A stretch of 64,000 nt of DNA from Stenotrophomonas bentonitica (GTDB taxonomy: Bacteria; Pseudomonadota; Gammaproteobacteria; Xanthomonadales; Xanthomonadaceae). Made by a program: the position numbers and the translations under genes. Positions 26,501 to 35,180 of the stretch are shown here, piece by piece; within the stretch, counting starts at the first letter, position 1, and each line of letters begins with the position of its first letter. The stretch covers positions 1,488,001-1,552,000 of the forward strand of contig NZ_JAAZUH010000001.1 of assembly GCF_013185915.1 (NCBI RefSeq), read 5' to 3'. The notes under the pieces are model-generated. The model was not told where the DNA came from and ran no database searches. It saw nothing but the letters and a program-made list of their open reading frames with translations.

Positions 26501-28204
26501 GCGGTTACTGGCTTCGGTTTCGCGCTTGATGACTACTTCGCCCAGCACAGGATCAGTGAGGTCCTGATAGGTGAAAAGATCAATCCGGCCGGAGCGGTGT
26601 GCATGCGATTTTACGCGGCGCCGGAAATCGGAACCTGTTCCTGAGTAAGGAGCATACGTCCACGACTCGGTGCCGGCCTGCGTGGTGATCGAGGCGATCT
26701 TGCGATATGGATCTGCACCCGTGAATGTGATCCGCTCAACAGCGCCGAGCGCATTGGTATGCACGGTGGCGCCGTCGGATTGGTACTGGAAGTCGGCCTT
26801 CTGCGCCATGCCGGCGTGTTCGGATGAGGTGGCCAGGCCGTCTGCGTTGTAGGTGTAGGTGGCGTATCTGGTGCCCGTCTCGTCCTCGATGCCCGTCAGG
26901 GCATAGTTGTAGGCGGGATGCTCGTACAGGTAGTGACGTGCTGATCCGTCGCGGTAAGTGGCGCTTACCAGCCTGTCCTGCCCGTCGTAGCCGTACGTTA
27001 CTAGCGGGCCATTCTGATCCTGGATGTACGCCAGGTCGGACTCCCCGGAGCCAAGAGCGCTCGAGTAGCCGAACTGAATGCTCCGACCGCTGGAGTGCTT
27101 TACGCGGGCGATGCGCTTTCGGTCGTCGAACTCGATGTCAATGGTATCGCCGGCAAAGCGTTCGACTCGATACAAACGACCAGAACCGTTGAAGCGGTAG
27201 AGGCCATCCTCCAGAGATAGGATGGTGTCAGCGCCGCTTGTGCGAAGTGTTGCGCCAGAACCATCGATGGCTTGGCGGGACATGAAGCCAACCATGGCGC
27301 CACTTGGATACAGAACAACCGACCGAGTTGCAACCGCGCCGTAGAGCCTCATGTTCAGGCTATGGGTCCAGTATCGGCCAAGCCCACCTTCGGCCTGATG
27401 TGACGAGTTCAGAGTCCGATAGAAATCAAGCCATCCGGTCGAAAAATCACTCTCTCGCTGAACCTTGCTCCCACTGGTGACGCTCACAGGATTGCCGCGC
27501 TTATCGCACGGATCACATGGAGGCAACTTGGTGGATGCGTACGCGATATTGTTAGCTACACACTCTCCCCCGCTGTAGGCCATACGTGGAGGACACTCGA
27601 CCGTTCGCCTCTTAAAGTGCTGCAGCGTCCAAGTTTTAGAGCAACCTGAGCCTTCAGCGGCCTCGGCCTTCAAATTCAGATTGTATGCAGTTGGAATTCC
27701 ATAGCTCGACTGGGACAACCACCAGTCTTTGACCACTTCGATGGAGGTGAAACCGCATTTTGGATGCTGAGAATTGAGATTGGCCAAGGCGCTGGCCAGA
27801 GCAGCCTCCTCAGACGAGAATGGGGAGCCAACGGCATATTGCCCGCTATAGGCCCATTCGCTGATGTTTAGGGGTCGGGGCTTGGCCTTGTACCCATAGC
27901 TCACTTTGTCTCCCGCCGCTGATACCGAGACCGATTCAATTACTTCAGCGAGCGCGTATCGCCCGCCCAGAGCACGGATCGCAGCCAATGCGGCAGACTC
28001 GCTAGGAAACGTTCCGGAATGTCCGGTTGCCGTCCATTCCTGCGGAGCTTGAGCATGTGCTGACACCACGAAGCCCACTGAAGCCAGCATGGCCAGCACC
28101 ATGCGAATCGGAGCGGAGAACAACGCCCGGCGCAGCGCCACATTCGCAGAGGCGATCAAGTAGCCCATATTCCATGTGACTGCAGTTTGCATACCTAAAT
28201 CCAT
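23549..28204 (-). CDS. Rhs/YD-repeat polymorphic toxin with Sec signal peptide
   Basis: Product of 1551 aa. An N-terminal signal peptide (hydrophobic VLAMLASVGFVVSAHAQA) indicates Sec export; no PAAR or VgrG-like part is seen. Cys-rich linker and DUF6531-like entry motif (CDPCDKRGNPVSVTSGSK) come near residue 230, then many YD repeats (such as YDAAQRLIKVGDGAGNTIQY), and the Rhs core end DPIGLQGGPSTYAYVG..PLGL near residues 1374-1401. The 150-residue variable tail has a Gly/Ala-rich hydrophobic stretch (about 1405-1475), then a Cys-containing terminal domain (LLRRAGIDGHAVKEDW, ISFYDLCGCDDGRIVVKR, ETNYRWK) resembling, from memory, toxin-33-type domains. Starts at 28192 or 28171 are alternatives. 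The overlapping downstream gene is the likely immunity partner. Confidence 0.88.
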   Translation of the reverse strand: MDLGMQTAVTWNMGYLIASANVALRRALFSAPIRMVLAMLASVGFVVSAHAQAPQEWTATGHSGTFPSESAALAAIRALGGRYALAEVIESVSVSAAGDKVSYGYKAKPRPLNISEWAYSGQYAVGSPFSSEEAALASALANLNSQHPKCGFTSIEVVKDWWLSQSSYGIPTAYNLNLKAEAAEGSGCSKTWTLQHFKRRTVECPPRMAYSGGECVANNIAYASTKLPPCDPCDKRGNPVSVTSGSKVQRESDFSTGWLDFYRTLNSSHQAEGGLGRYWTHSLNMRLYGAVATRSVVLYPSGAMVGFMSRQAIDGSGATLRTSGADTILSLEDGLYRFNGSGRLYRVERFAGDTIDIEFDDRKRIARVKHSSGRSIQFGYSSALGSGESDLAYIQDQNGPLVTYGYDGQDRLVSATYRDGSARHYLYEHPAYNYALTGIEDETGTRYATYTYNADGLATSSEHAGMAQKADFQYQSDGATVHTNALGAVERITFTGADPYRKIASITTQAGTESWTYAPYSGTGSDFRRRVKSHAHRSGRIDLFTYQDLTDPVLGEVVIKRETEASNRAEATVTEVWRRRDTNQIVKRVSSASTQTWVHNARGQVVQETTVTPAGASRTTTNTYCEQINPQMGCPVLGLLLSVDGPLPGTADIVTYTYYPEDAPGCASGGAACIYRKGDLWKTIQPLGIITEVLAYNGDGRPQLVMDPNGVVTEYQYTPRGWLASTTVKGADDASTADDRVTAMEYLPTGQVSRVTSPDGSVASYEYDAAQRLIKVGDGAGNTIQYTLDAAGNRIHESYRGPDGQVTRTQSRVYNGLSQLVTLADGQANPTDFTYDAVGNQVSVTSPLGHVTQQEYDSLNRLKRTLQDVGGIGAETGFKYDAEGNVVEVSDPKGLKTTYARNGFGDVLTQVSPDTGTTTFTYDSAGNVLSRTDARGVTASYSYDALGRTTAVTFIDPAADIHYVYDQPSSQCTEGERAGVGRLASMIDPSGRTDYCYNLMGDLVRRVQVTDGQALTLRYAYEASGRLQSMTYPDGSLVDYGYDALGQVISMGVTPAGGSREVLLQGLKTLPFGPVTTWTFGNGRRLDRSYDQDYRPVAISDARDGLNVAFGFDPVGNMTSLTDVGQQGQGATLDYDALGRLTAFKDARTGVAIEQYSYDATGNRLSFANSAGTQLYVYAADSHRLTSVHGATRTYDTAGNTLTIGSEWQYAYDLAGQLSSSTDAASVQATYRHNAARQRVLQQAGAERALHLHGQGGEWLGRYAESGAPAQQVVWLGSRPVGLLQAGRILYIESDHLGSPRAVIDPQRDVAVWSWSMLAEAFGSAAPSEDPDQNGIAVTFDLRFPGQRYELTSGLSYNYFRDYEAKSGRYSQSDPIGLQGGPSTYAYVGSAPLSFADPLGLEKNKRCVVAAEVVGVVCGTLGGAVLGGNLGAAGGGAACSVTGPGALVCAGAGGLSGAAAGGFVGGIAGQKAGRAAGEAFCPEDGERCDKKLDTALLRRAGIDGHAVKEDWLGTNKGISFYDLCGCDDGRIVVKRMGCRGAVVEETNYRWK

Positions 28205-28365
28205 TTAGGGCGACATAGGTTCGGTGTCGCATTCCGTTCGCTCATCTGACCACTGGCACGGATGATGGCATTCGCCGGTGAAACAGTACTGAACTAACCT
28301 CACGAAATCAGAGGCCCCGCAGTGCAGGGCCCCTGGTTCGTTGAAGCTTGAGGTCGCCCGCCTGG

Positions 28366-30090
28366 TCAGTCCTTGGTAACGCGATTGATCTCGGCCAGGC
28401 TGGTAGTACCCGCAGCCGCCTTCACCAGCGCCGACTGGCGCAGGTCATTGATCCCCGCCCGCTGCGCCGCCTCGGCGATCTGGATGGCATTGCCCCCTTC
28501 CAGCACGATCACCGCGATTTCCTCGCTCATCGGCATGACCTGGTAGATACCGGTACGGCCCTTGTAACCCTCGGTGCACTCTTCGCAGCCCACCGGCTCG
28601 TAGAGGTTGATACCCGCATCCAGCTGGGCCTGGGTGAAGCCTTCGGCCAACAGCGCGTTGTCCGGCAGGTTCGCCGGGCGCTTGCAGTTGCTGCACAGGC
28701 GACGTGCCAGGCGCTGGGCGATGACCAGGGTTACCGAGCTGGTGATGTTGAACGGGGCGATGCCCATGTTCATCAGACGCGCGATCGTCTGCGGGCCGTC
28801 GTTGGTGTGCAGAGTCGACAGCACCATGTGACCGGTCTGCGCGGCCTTGACCGCGATCTCAGCGGTTTCCAGATCTCGGATTTCGCCGACCATGATCACA
28901 TCCGGATCCTGTCGCAGGAACGAACGCAGGGCCGCCGCGAAGGTCATACCGCGCTTCACGTTCTGCTGCACCTGGTTCACACCGGGCAGTCGAATTTCGA
29001 CCGGATCCTCGGCCGTGGAAATATTGCGGGTTTCGTCGTTGAGGATGCCCAGCGCGGTGTACAGCGACACCGTCTTACCCGAACCGGTCGGGCCGGTGAC
29101 CAGCACCATGCCGTACGGCTTGTGGATGGCGTCCAGGAACAACTTCTGCTGCTCGGGCTCGTAGCCCAGCTTGTCGATACCCAGCTTGGCGGCACTGCCG
29201 TCCAGGATACGCAGCACCACCTTCTCACCGAATAGGGTCGGCAGCGTGCTGACACGGAAGTCGATCTGCTTGGTCTTGGACAGGTTGAGCTTGATGCGTC
29301 CGTCCTGCGGAACTCGCTTTTCCGCGATATCCAGCTGGGACATGACCTTCAGGCGGGCCGCGATACGCTGATTAAGCTTGACCGGGGCCTTGGCCACGTT
29401 CTTGAGCAGGCCATCGATACGGAAGCGGACCCGGTAGTCGTCCTCGTAGGGCTCGAAGTGGATGTCCGAGGCGCCCTTGCGGATTGCGTCGACCAGCACC
29501 TTGTTGACGAACTTAACCACCGGGGTGTCGTCGCCCTTCGCGTCTACGCCCGATTCGGTGGTAGCGCCGTCCTCGTCGCCAATGGAGACATCCAAGTCAC
29601 CCATTCCCTCGTCGTCACCGCCGAGCGAACCGCCCAGTGTGTCGTGCTTGGATTGCCACTGTTCAAGGGTGCGCCTGATCTGGTCTTCATCGACCAAGAT
29701 CGGCTCTACCACCAGATTAGTGTGGAACTTGATCTCGTCCAGCGAATGGGTTGGGTCGCTGGTCCCTACGAAAAGCTTGCCGCCGCGCTTGAACAGCGGC
29801 AGCACGTGATGCTTACGAAGTAACTCCTCGCTGACCAGGCTGATCGCACTCTGCGCGCTATCGAAGACATTGACATCCAACAGCGGCATGCCGAACTCGA
29901 GCGCATTGGCCGCCGCAAGTTGCGCTGGAGTGACCAGCTTCTTTTCGGCGAACCACTGGGGCAACGGCTGCTTGGCAGCAGTGGCTTTGGCCATCGCATC
30001 ACGCGCGGCAGCCTCTTCCAAGGCGCCGTCCTGAACCAAGCGACGGGCGATGCCGGTGATCCCCACTAGATTGGCCGTTTGTGCGTTCAC
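28366..30090 (-). CDS. pilB: type IV pilus extension ATPase
   Basis: Product of 574 aa. N-terminal MshE/GspE-type domains (PLLDVNVFDSAQSAISLV) are followed by the hexameric secretion-ATPase domain: Walker A GPTGSGKT, Asp box DIHFEPYEDDYRVRFRIDG, Walker B region DPDVIMVGEIRDLETAEIA, and the Zn-binding cysteines CSNCKRP / CEECTEGYKGRTG. It powers pilus extension at the inner membrane. It is oriented away from pilC, with pilA between them. In related genomes it directly follows pilR; here the Rhs island intervenes. Only a weak hairpin (28311-28334) is visible behind it. Confidence 0.95.
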   Translation of the reverse strand: MNAQTANLVGITGIARRLVQDGALEEAAARDAMAKATAAKQPLPQWFAEKKLVTPAQLAAANALEFGMPLLDVNVFDSAQSAISLVSEELLRKHHVLPLFKRGGKLFVGTSDPTHSLDEIKFHTNLVVEPILVDEDQIRRTLEQWQSKHDTLGGSLGGDDEGMGDLDVSIGDEDGATTESGVDAKGDDTPVVKFVNKVLVDAIRKGASDIHFEPYEDDYRVRFRIDGLLKNVAKAPVKLNQRIAARLKVMSQLDIAEKRVPQDGRIKLNLSKTKQIDFRVSTLPTLFGEKVVLRILDGSAAKLGIDKLGYEPEQQKLFLDAIHKPYGMVLVTGPTGSGKTVSLYTALGILNDETRNISTAEDPVEIRLPGVNQVQQNVKRGMTFAAALRSFLRQDPDVIMVGEIRDLETAEIAVKAAQTGHMVLSTLHTNDGPQTIARLMNMGIAPFNITSSVTLVIAQRLARRLCSNCKRPANLPDNALLAEGFTQAQLDAGINLYEPVGCEECTEGYKGRTGIYQVMPMSEEIAVIVLEGGNAIQIAEAAQRAGINDLRQSALVKAAAGTTSLAEINRVTKD

Positions 30091-30169
30091 GATAGTTCCT
30101 TTGCGGTCTTCGTTAAAGGTATCTCAGCGCGCCCAGGCTTGCACGCCTTGGTCGCACAGGATCAACGAT

Positions 30170-30203
30170 AAAAAAAGGGGCCCCGCTTGCGCAGGACCCC
30201 TTC
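30170..30203 (-). terminator. intrinsic terminator of pilA
   Basis: On the minus strand an AAGGGGTCCTGCGC.. / ..CGGGGCCCCTT stem is followed by seven T's. It lies between pilA and pilB, so most pilA messages end here and pilB needs its own promoter or read-through. Confidence 0.85.
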
Positions 30204-30252
30204 AGTCGTCAAGTGATACCGGGCCCTTGGGCCTCAGCGTCGAACTTGTCGA

Positions 30253-30657
30253 TTAACCGCGGCACTCGGCCGGCAGGTACTTATCGTCGCTGGCAGACTC
30301 GCAAACCCAAGTGATGCCGGCAGCTGCCAGGTCAGGGGTGTAGGTCAGAACCACGTCCGCAGCCTTGGCGGTGCCGGTCACGGTGATCACGCCATCAGCA
30401 CACTCAAGGGACTGGGTGTTGGTGGTAGCCGTAGCGAACACAGCAACCCCACGGCAGGCATTGGCATTGATTTCGTTCTCATTGGCAATGTTCTCGCCAA
30501 TGGTGGCCTTTGCACCCGAAGCCAACACAGCCATTTCCGAGACGCGCGAACGGATGGTGTAGTCCTGGTAAGCCGGCAGTGCGATGGCGGCCAGGATGGC
30601 GATGATCGCGACAACGATCATCAGTTCGATGAGGGTAAAGCCCTGCTGCTTCTTCAT
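30253..30657 (-). CDS. pilA: major type IVa pilin
   Basis: Product of 134 aa. Class III leader MKKQQG is cut before [20 protein letters not shown], with the invariant Glu at +5. The globular part has three Cys: C68 in NACRG, C83 in LECAD and C118 in WVCES, plus C132 in the tail (PAECRG), fitting one or two disulfides and the usual D-loop. The start is fixed by the leader; the longer frame to 30969 is not coding. PilD cleaves it, PilB/PilC assemble it. A sigma-54 promoter lies upstream. Confidence 0.96.
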   Translation of the reverse strand: MKKQQGFTLIELMIVVAIIAILAAIALPAYQDYTIRSRVSEMAVLASGAKATIGENIANENEINANACRGVAVFATATTNTQSLECADGVITVTGTAKAADVVLTYTPDLAAAGITWVCESASDDKYLPAECRG

Positions 30658-30753
30658 GTGTACATCCCCTAGAGGTAAGTAATAAGCGAACACCGGTGCG
30701 AGGCCTGGCCGGCGGACCGGCTGAGCAAGGCTGACGCCCGTGCGGGTGGTTGA

Positions 30754-30770
30754 TAGCAGGTTGCGTGCCA
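30754..30770 (-). promoter_or_regulatory. sigma-54 (-24/-12) promoter of pilA
   Basis: The minus strand reads TGGCACGCAACCTGCTA, with GG and GC at the right spacing and one mismatch to TGGCACGNNNNTTGCA. It lies 97 nt before the pilA start codon, leaving a leader of about 85 nt. PilR, the expected activator, is encoded in this window. Confidence 0.8.
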
Positions 30771-31014
30771 AGTGCTCAGCAATGCTCCCCAGCATTTCCC
30801 CGGCGCAATGATGGCAGCAATCTTGAGAATTGGAACCCCTTCGGCAACAAAGTGCGACTTGACCGGCATTGTGACCCTCTGCGTCACCTTGTGACGGATC
30901 CAGACCCTGCCACAGGTCACGGATTGCCGTGCAAGAGGGATGCCACTCCGGCCCGGAACCGGCTACCATTCGGCGAGAAGCCCGCCTGGGGATGGCGCGG
31001 CCGGGGAGCCTTAC

Positions 31015-32274
31015 ATGTCTGTCAGCCGTAGTGCGATCAAGAAAGAGCCCGTGGCGCGTAGCACCATGGAGATGCAGCCGTTTGTCTGGGAGGGGACCGA
31101 CAAGCGGGGTGTGAAGATGAAGGGCGAGCAGGTGGCAAAGAATGCCAACATGCTGCGCGCCGAGCTGCGTCGTCAGGGCATCATGCCTGGCGTAGTCAAA
31201 CCAAAGCCCAAACCTTTGTTCGGGGCGGCCGGTAAGGTCGTGGGACCGAAGGACATTTCATTCTTCAGCCGCCAGATGGCGACCATGATGAAGTCCGGCG
31301 TTCCGATCGTGAGCGCCTTGGAGATCATCGGCAGCGGGCACAAGAATCCTCGCATGAAGAAGCTCGTGGACGGTATCCGCACTGATATCGAGGGCGGCTC
31401 GTCGTTGTATGAGGCTATCAGCAAGTACCCGGTACAGTTCGACGAGTTGTACCGCAACCTTGTCCGAGCGGGCGAAGGAGCGGGTGTTCTTGAGACGGTG
31501 CTGGATACTGTTGCGACCTATAAAGAAAACATCGAAGCTCTGAAGGGCAAGATCAAGAAGGCCCTTTTTTATCCGGCCATGGTGGTAGCTGTCGCGATCA
31601 TCGTCAGCGCAATCTTGTTGATCTTCGTGGTGCCTCAGTTTGAAGAGGTTTTCTCAGGCTTTGGTGCCGAGCTACCTGCCTTCACTCAGATGATTGTTAG
31701 CCTCTCGCGGTTTACGGTGTCCTACTGGTGGTTGATGGGTCTGATGGTCGGCGGTGCGATCTTCGGATTTTTGTTCGCCTACAAACGCTCGCCTAGGATG
31801 CAGCACACCATGGATCGCCTGATCCTAAAGGTGCCGGTCATCGGCGAGATCATGAACAACAGCGCCATTGCCCGCTTCGCCCGTACCACCGCCGTGACTT
31901 TCAAGGCGGGTGTGCCGCTGGTGGAAGCCCTGGGCATCGTGGCTGGCGCCACCGGCAACAAGGTGTACGAAGAAGCCGTGCTGCGCATGCGCGACGACGT
32001 GTCGGTCGGCTACCCGGTCAATATGGCCATGAAGCAGGTCAATCGCTTCCCGCACATGGTCATCCAGATGACCGCCATCGGCGAAGAGGCCGGCGCGCTC
32101 GACACCATGCTGTTCAAGGTGGCCGAGTACTATGAGCAGGAGGTCAACAATGCCGTGGACGCCCTGAGCAGCCTGCTGGAACCGATGATCATGGTGTTCA
32201 TTGGTACCATTGTCGGCGGCATGGTGATCGGCATGTACCTGCCCATCTTCAAACTCGGCGCCGTCGTCGGCTAA
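31015..32274 (+). CDS. pilC: type IV pilus inner-membrane platform protein
   Basis: Product of 419 aa; ATG after GGGGAGCCTTAC. Two T2SS-F domains are visible ([20 protein letters not shown] and [19 protein letters not shown]) with three membrane regions ([56 protein letters not shown]). It couples PilB to pilin assembly. It is the first gene of pilC-pilD-coaE and divergent from pilA. Confidence 0.95.
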   Translation: MSVSRSAIKKEPVARSTMEMQPFVWEGTDKRGVKMKGEQVAKNANMLRAELRRQGIMPGVVKPKPKPLFGAAGKVVGPKDISFFSRQMATMMKSGVPIVSALEIIGSGHKNPRMKKLVDGIRTDIEGGSSLYEAISKYPVQFDELYRNLVRAGEGAGVLETVLDTVATYKENIEALKGKIKKALFYPAMVVAVAIIVSAILLIFVVPQFEEVFSGFGAELPAFTQMIVSLSRFTVSYWWLMGLMVGGAIFGFLFAYKRSPRMQHTMDRLILKVPVIGEIMNNSAIARFARTTAVTFKAGVPLVEALGIVAGATGNKVYEEAVLRMRDDVSVGYPVNMAMKQVNRFPHMVIQMTAIGEEAGALDTMLFKVAEYYEQEVNNAVDALSSLLEPMIMVFIGTIVGGMVIGMYLPIFKLGAVVG

Positions 32275-32281
32275 GGTAAAC

Positions 32282-33145
32282 ATGGCATTTCTTGACCAGC
32301 ATCCCGGCCTCGGCTATCCCGCCGCGGCCGCACTGGGGCTGTTGATCGGCAGCTTCCTCAACGTCGTCATCCTGCGCCTGCCCAAGCGGCTGGAGTGGCA
32401 GTGGAAGCGTGACGCCCGCGAGGTGCTGGAGCTGCCGGACATCTACGAGCCACCACCGCCCGGGATCGTGGTCGAGCCTTCGCACTGCCCGCATTGCAAG
32501 CACAAGCTGTCCTGGTACGAGAACATCCCGCTGTTCAGCTGGCTGGCCCTGCGCGGCAAGTGCCGTCATTGCCATGCACCGATCTCCAAGCAGTACCCGC
32601 TGGTGGAGCTGGTCACCTCGCTGTTGGTGGTGGCCAGCGTCTGGCAGTTCGGGTTTGGCTGGCAGGGCTTTGGCGCGATCGTGCTGAGCTGCTTCCTGGT
32701 GGCCCTCTCCGGAATCGACCTGCGCACCCAGCTGCTACCCGACCAGCTCACCCTGCCGCTGATGTGGCTGGGGCTGATAGGCAGCATCGACAACCTGTAC
32801 ATGCCGGCCAAACCGGCATTGCTGGGGGCGATTGCGGGATACCTGTCGCTCTGGACCGTGTGGTGGCTGTTCAAGCAGATCACCGGCAAGGAAGGCATGG
32901 GCCACGGCGATTTCAAGCTGTTGGCGGCGCTGGGCGCCTGGTGTGGCTTGAAGGGCATCCTGCCGATCATCCTGCTGTCGTCGGTGATCGGGGCGATCTT
33001 GGGCTCGATCTGGCTGTACTCGCGGGGCCGCGACCACGCCACGCCGATCCCGTTCGGGCCGTACCTGGCCATTGCGGGCTGGATCGTGTTCATGTGGGGG
33101 GAGCCGTTGATCGAGGCCTACCTGCGGATGTCCGGCCTGCGCTGA
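32282..33145 (+). CDS. pilD: prepilin leader peptidase / N-methyltransferase
   Basis: Product of 287 aa. The N-terminal methyltransferase domain has two Zn cysteine pairs (CPHCKHKL and CRHCHAP). The aspartyl protease Asp residues lie in SGIDLRTQLLPD and GMGHGDFKLLAALGAW. Eight hydrophobic spans are predicted. It processes PilA and pseudopilins, and could also process the pilin-like protein of the mobilizable element at 39139. It starts 7 nt after pilC. Confidence 0.95.
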   Translation: MAFLDQHPGLGYPAAAALGLLIGSFLNVVILRLPKRLEWQWKRDAREVLELPDIYEPPPPGIVVEPSHCPHCKHKLSWYENIPLFSWLALRGKCRHCHAPISKQYPLVELVTSLLVVASVWQFGFGWQGFGAIVLSCFLVALSGIDLRTQLLPDQLTLPLMWLGLIGSIDNLYMPAKPALLGAIAGYLSLWTVWWLFKQITGKEGMGHGDFKLLAALGAWCGLKGILPIILLSSVIGAILGSIWLYSRGRDHATPIPFGPYLAIAGWIVFMWGEPLIEAYLRMSGLR

Positions 33146-33169
33146 GGACACCCCGATGAGGGCACGGCG

Positions 33170-33778
33170 ATGAGCCAGTTCGTGGTGGGATTGACCGGCG
33201 GCGTGGCCGCCGGCAAGAGCGAAGTTAGCCGCCGGTTCGAGGCGCTGGGCATCGTGGTGGCCGATGCGGATGTGGCCGCCCGCGCGGTGGTGGCGCCCGG
33301 CAGTGAGGGGCTGGCGCGGATCGTTGATCATTTTGGTTCCGGGATCCTGCTGGCCGATGGCCAGCTGGATCGTGCTGCGTTGCGCGAGCGGATTTTTGCT
33401 TCGGCGCAGGAGCGGCAGGCGCTGGAGGCGATCACCCACCCTGCCATCCGGGAGCTGCTGCGGCGGACCTGTGAGGAGGCGACCAGCCCCTACGCGATCG
33501 CTGCCATTCCGCTGCTGACTGAAGCCGGTGGCCGGCAGCACTACCCGTGGTTGAACCGGATCCTGGTGGTGGATGCGCCGGTGGCGGTGCAGCATGCGCG
33601 ATTGATGCTGCGCGATGGTTCAACGGCCGAGCTGGCGGATCGGATGATCGCGGCGCAGGCCAGCCGCGAGGAGCGGTTGGCGTTGGCCGATGATGTGGTG
33701 GTGAATGATGGGCACCCGGAGCAGTTGCAGGCCGAGGTGGAGCGGTTGGATGCGGTGTATCGGGGATTCGCGGGGTAG
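33170..33778 (+). CDS. coaE: dephospho-CoA kinase
   Basis: Product of 202 aa. P-loop GLTGGVAAGKSEVSRRFE, DADVAARAVV and HPAIRELLRR are the family motifs. It is the last step of coenzyme A synthesis. The stop codon TAG is the TAG of the GTAG head of the SMAG element that follows, so the repeat has settled exactly on the gene end. The operon position after pilD is conserved in many proteobacteria. Confidence 0.95.
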   Translation: MSQFVVGLTGGVAAGKSEVSRRFEALGIVVADADVAARAVVAPGSEGLARIVDHFGSGILLADGQLDRAALRERIFASAQERQALEAITHPAIRELLRRTCEEATSPYAIAAIPLLTEAGGRQHYPWLNRILVVDAPVAVQHARLMLRDGSTAELADRMIAAQASREERLALADDVVVNDGHPEQLQAEVERLDAVYRGFAG

Positions 33779-33844
33779 AGCCTCGCCCTGCGTGGCTGGG
33801 CGCGGTGTCCAGCGAAGTGCAGCCACGCAGGGCGTGGCTCTACC
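33774..33844. repeat. SMAG/REP dimer
   Basis: GGGTAGAGCCTCGCCCTGCG and its inverted partner (CAGCCACGCAGGGCGTGGCTCTACC) face each other across about 20 nt. It lies between convergent coaE and the histidine kinase and may act as their shared 3' structure. Confidence 0.85.
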
Positions 33845-33853
33845 GTGGTGGGA

Positions 33854-35176
33854 TCACGCGGGTGCGAACGTCAGCGTCGCAACCACGCCACGCTCTTCGC
33901 CCGGCCTTACATTCACCTGCCAGCCGTACAGGTCGCACAGGCGGCTGACGATTGAGAGGCCGATGCCGCCGCCCTGCGAGTGGCCTGCATGGGTGCCCCT
34001 GTAGCCCCGCTGGAACAGCTTGGCCGCGTCTTCTGCGCTCAGGCCGGGGCCGCTGTCGATTACTTCCACCCGGTTGTCGGTGACGCGCACGCGTACCGAG
34101 CCTTCCTGCGAGTACTTCACGGCGTTGCCGATCAGGTTGCCCAGGGCCACGGAAAGCGCGGATTCGGGGGCGTCGATGACCAGTTCGCGGTCGCCCTCCA
34201 GGATGAGTTCGAGCGGCTTGCCGCCCAGCTGGGCGCGGTGGGCGTCGAGCAGCTGCTCGGCGACGCGGGCGACATTGCTGCTGCCCTGCCCGCGCTCGTT
34301 GCGCGAGAGCAGCAGCAGCGAGCCGATCAAGTCGGTGCACTGCTGTTCGGCGCGCTGGATGCGCTGCAGGCGCTGCAGCACCTTGGGGTCCAGGTCGGGC
34401 CGGGTCAGCAGCAGCTCGGTGGCGCCGCGGATCACCGCCAGCGGGGTACGCAGTTCGTGGCTGACGTCGGCATTGAATTCGCGGTCGCGCTGGACCACTT
34501 CGGTCAGGCGCGCGGAGTAGTCGTCCAGGGCCTGGGCCAGCTGGCCCACTTCGTCGTCGGGGAAGCGCGGGGCCAAAGGCTCCGGATCGCTGGTACCACC
34601 CCGATACGCGCGCAGTCGCGCGGCCAGGTCCGAGACCGGTTTCATCACCTTCGAGGCCGACCACCAGCCCAGCACCAGCGACAAGGCGCTGAACACCAGT
34701 ACCGAGAAGAACAGCGCGCGGTTCAACTGGCCTTCGCCCTTGAGGCTTTCGGTCATGTCGTAGGCAAGGAAGAACCAGGCCTCAGGGGTCTTGCGTACGG
34801 CAAGCTTGTAGGAGAAGCGCTCGCCATGCTCGTCCACGCCGCCGAGGCTGTGGATGCCGTCCTTGAACTCGTACCAGTCCGGCTCTTCCAGGCGCAGCGC
34901 TTCGAACTTGTCGGGCCCCACGATGCGCGCGCGCATCTGCTGCACCGGCAGGTCGGGATTCTTGCTGGGATCTTCGAAGAACCGGTGCGCGTATTCGTTG
35001 ATGTTGCGGTTCATCACGTCTTCGACCAGCTGGTTCTCCACGCGCGCGCGGGCCATGTTGGTGGCGAAGGCGAACAGTGCCGTCAGGCAGAAGCCCAACA
35101 GCACGAACGAGACGATGATGCGGCTGCGCAGCCGGCGCCGGTACGGCGCGCGGCGGCGGTTCCCCCTGTCGCTCAC
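33854..35176 (-). CDS. sensor histidine kinase, ColS/VgrS-like
   Basis: Product of 440 aa from the GTG behind GGAAGTCTGATCC; an ATG at 35218 would overlap the regulator by 38 nt and has no Shine-Dalgarno. Span 1 is IIVSFVLLGFCLTALFAF, then a periplasmic sensor of about 115 residues, span 2 (ALFFSVLVFSALSLVLGWW), HAMP, H-box FNADVSHELRTPLAVIRGA, N-box GNLIGNAVKYS and G-box IDSGPGLSAED. In xanthomonads a kinase at this locus belongs to the ColRS/VgrRS class that responds to metal ions and envelope stress; that link is from gene order and memory. Confidence 0.85.
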   Translation of the reverse strand: MSDRGNRRRAPYRRRLRSRIIVSFVLLGFCLTALFAFATNMARARVENQLVEDVMNRNINEYAHRFFEDPSKNPDLPVQQMRARIVGPDKFEALRLEEPDWYEFKDGIHSLGGVDEHGERFSYKLAVRKTPEAWFFLAYDMTESLKGEGQLNRALFFSVLVFSALSLVLGWWSASKVMKPVSDLAARLRAYRGGTSDPEPLAPRFPDDEVGQLAQALDDYSARLTEVVQRDREFNADVSHELRTPLAVIRGATELLLTRPDLDPKVLQRLQRIQRAEQQCTDLIGSLLLLSRNERGQGSSNVARVAEQLLDAHRAQLGGKPLELILEGDRELVIDAPESALSVALGNLIGNAVKYSQEGSVRVRVTDNRVEVIDSGPGLSAEDAAKLFQRGYRGTHAGHSQGGGIGLSIVSRLCDLYGWQVNVRPGEERGVVATLTFAPA

Positions 35177-35180
35177 CGGA

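Noticed and set aside
24656..26644. 662-codon open frame on the plus strand inside the Rhs gene
   Set aside because: It is antisense to clear YD repeats; periodic GC-rich repeats keep the opposite strand open. No ribosome binding site or recognisable domain.
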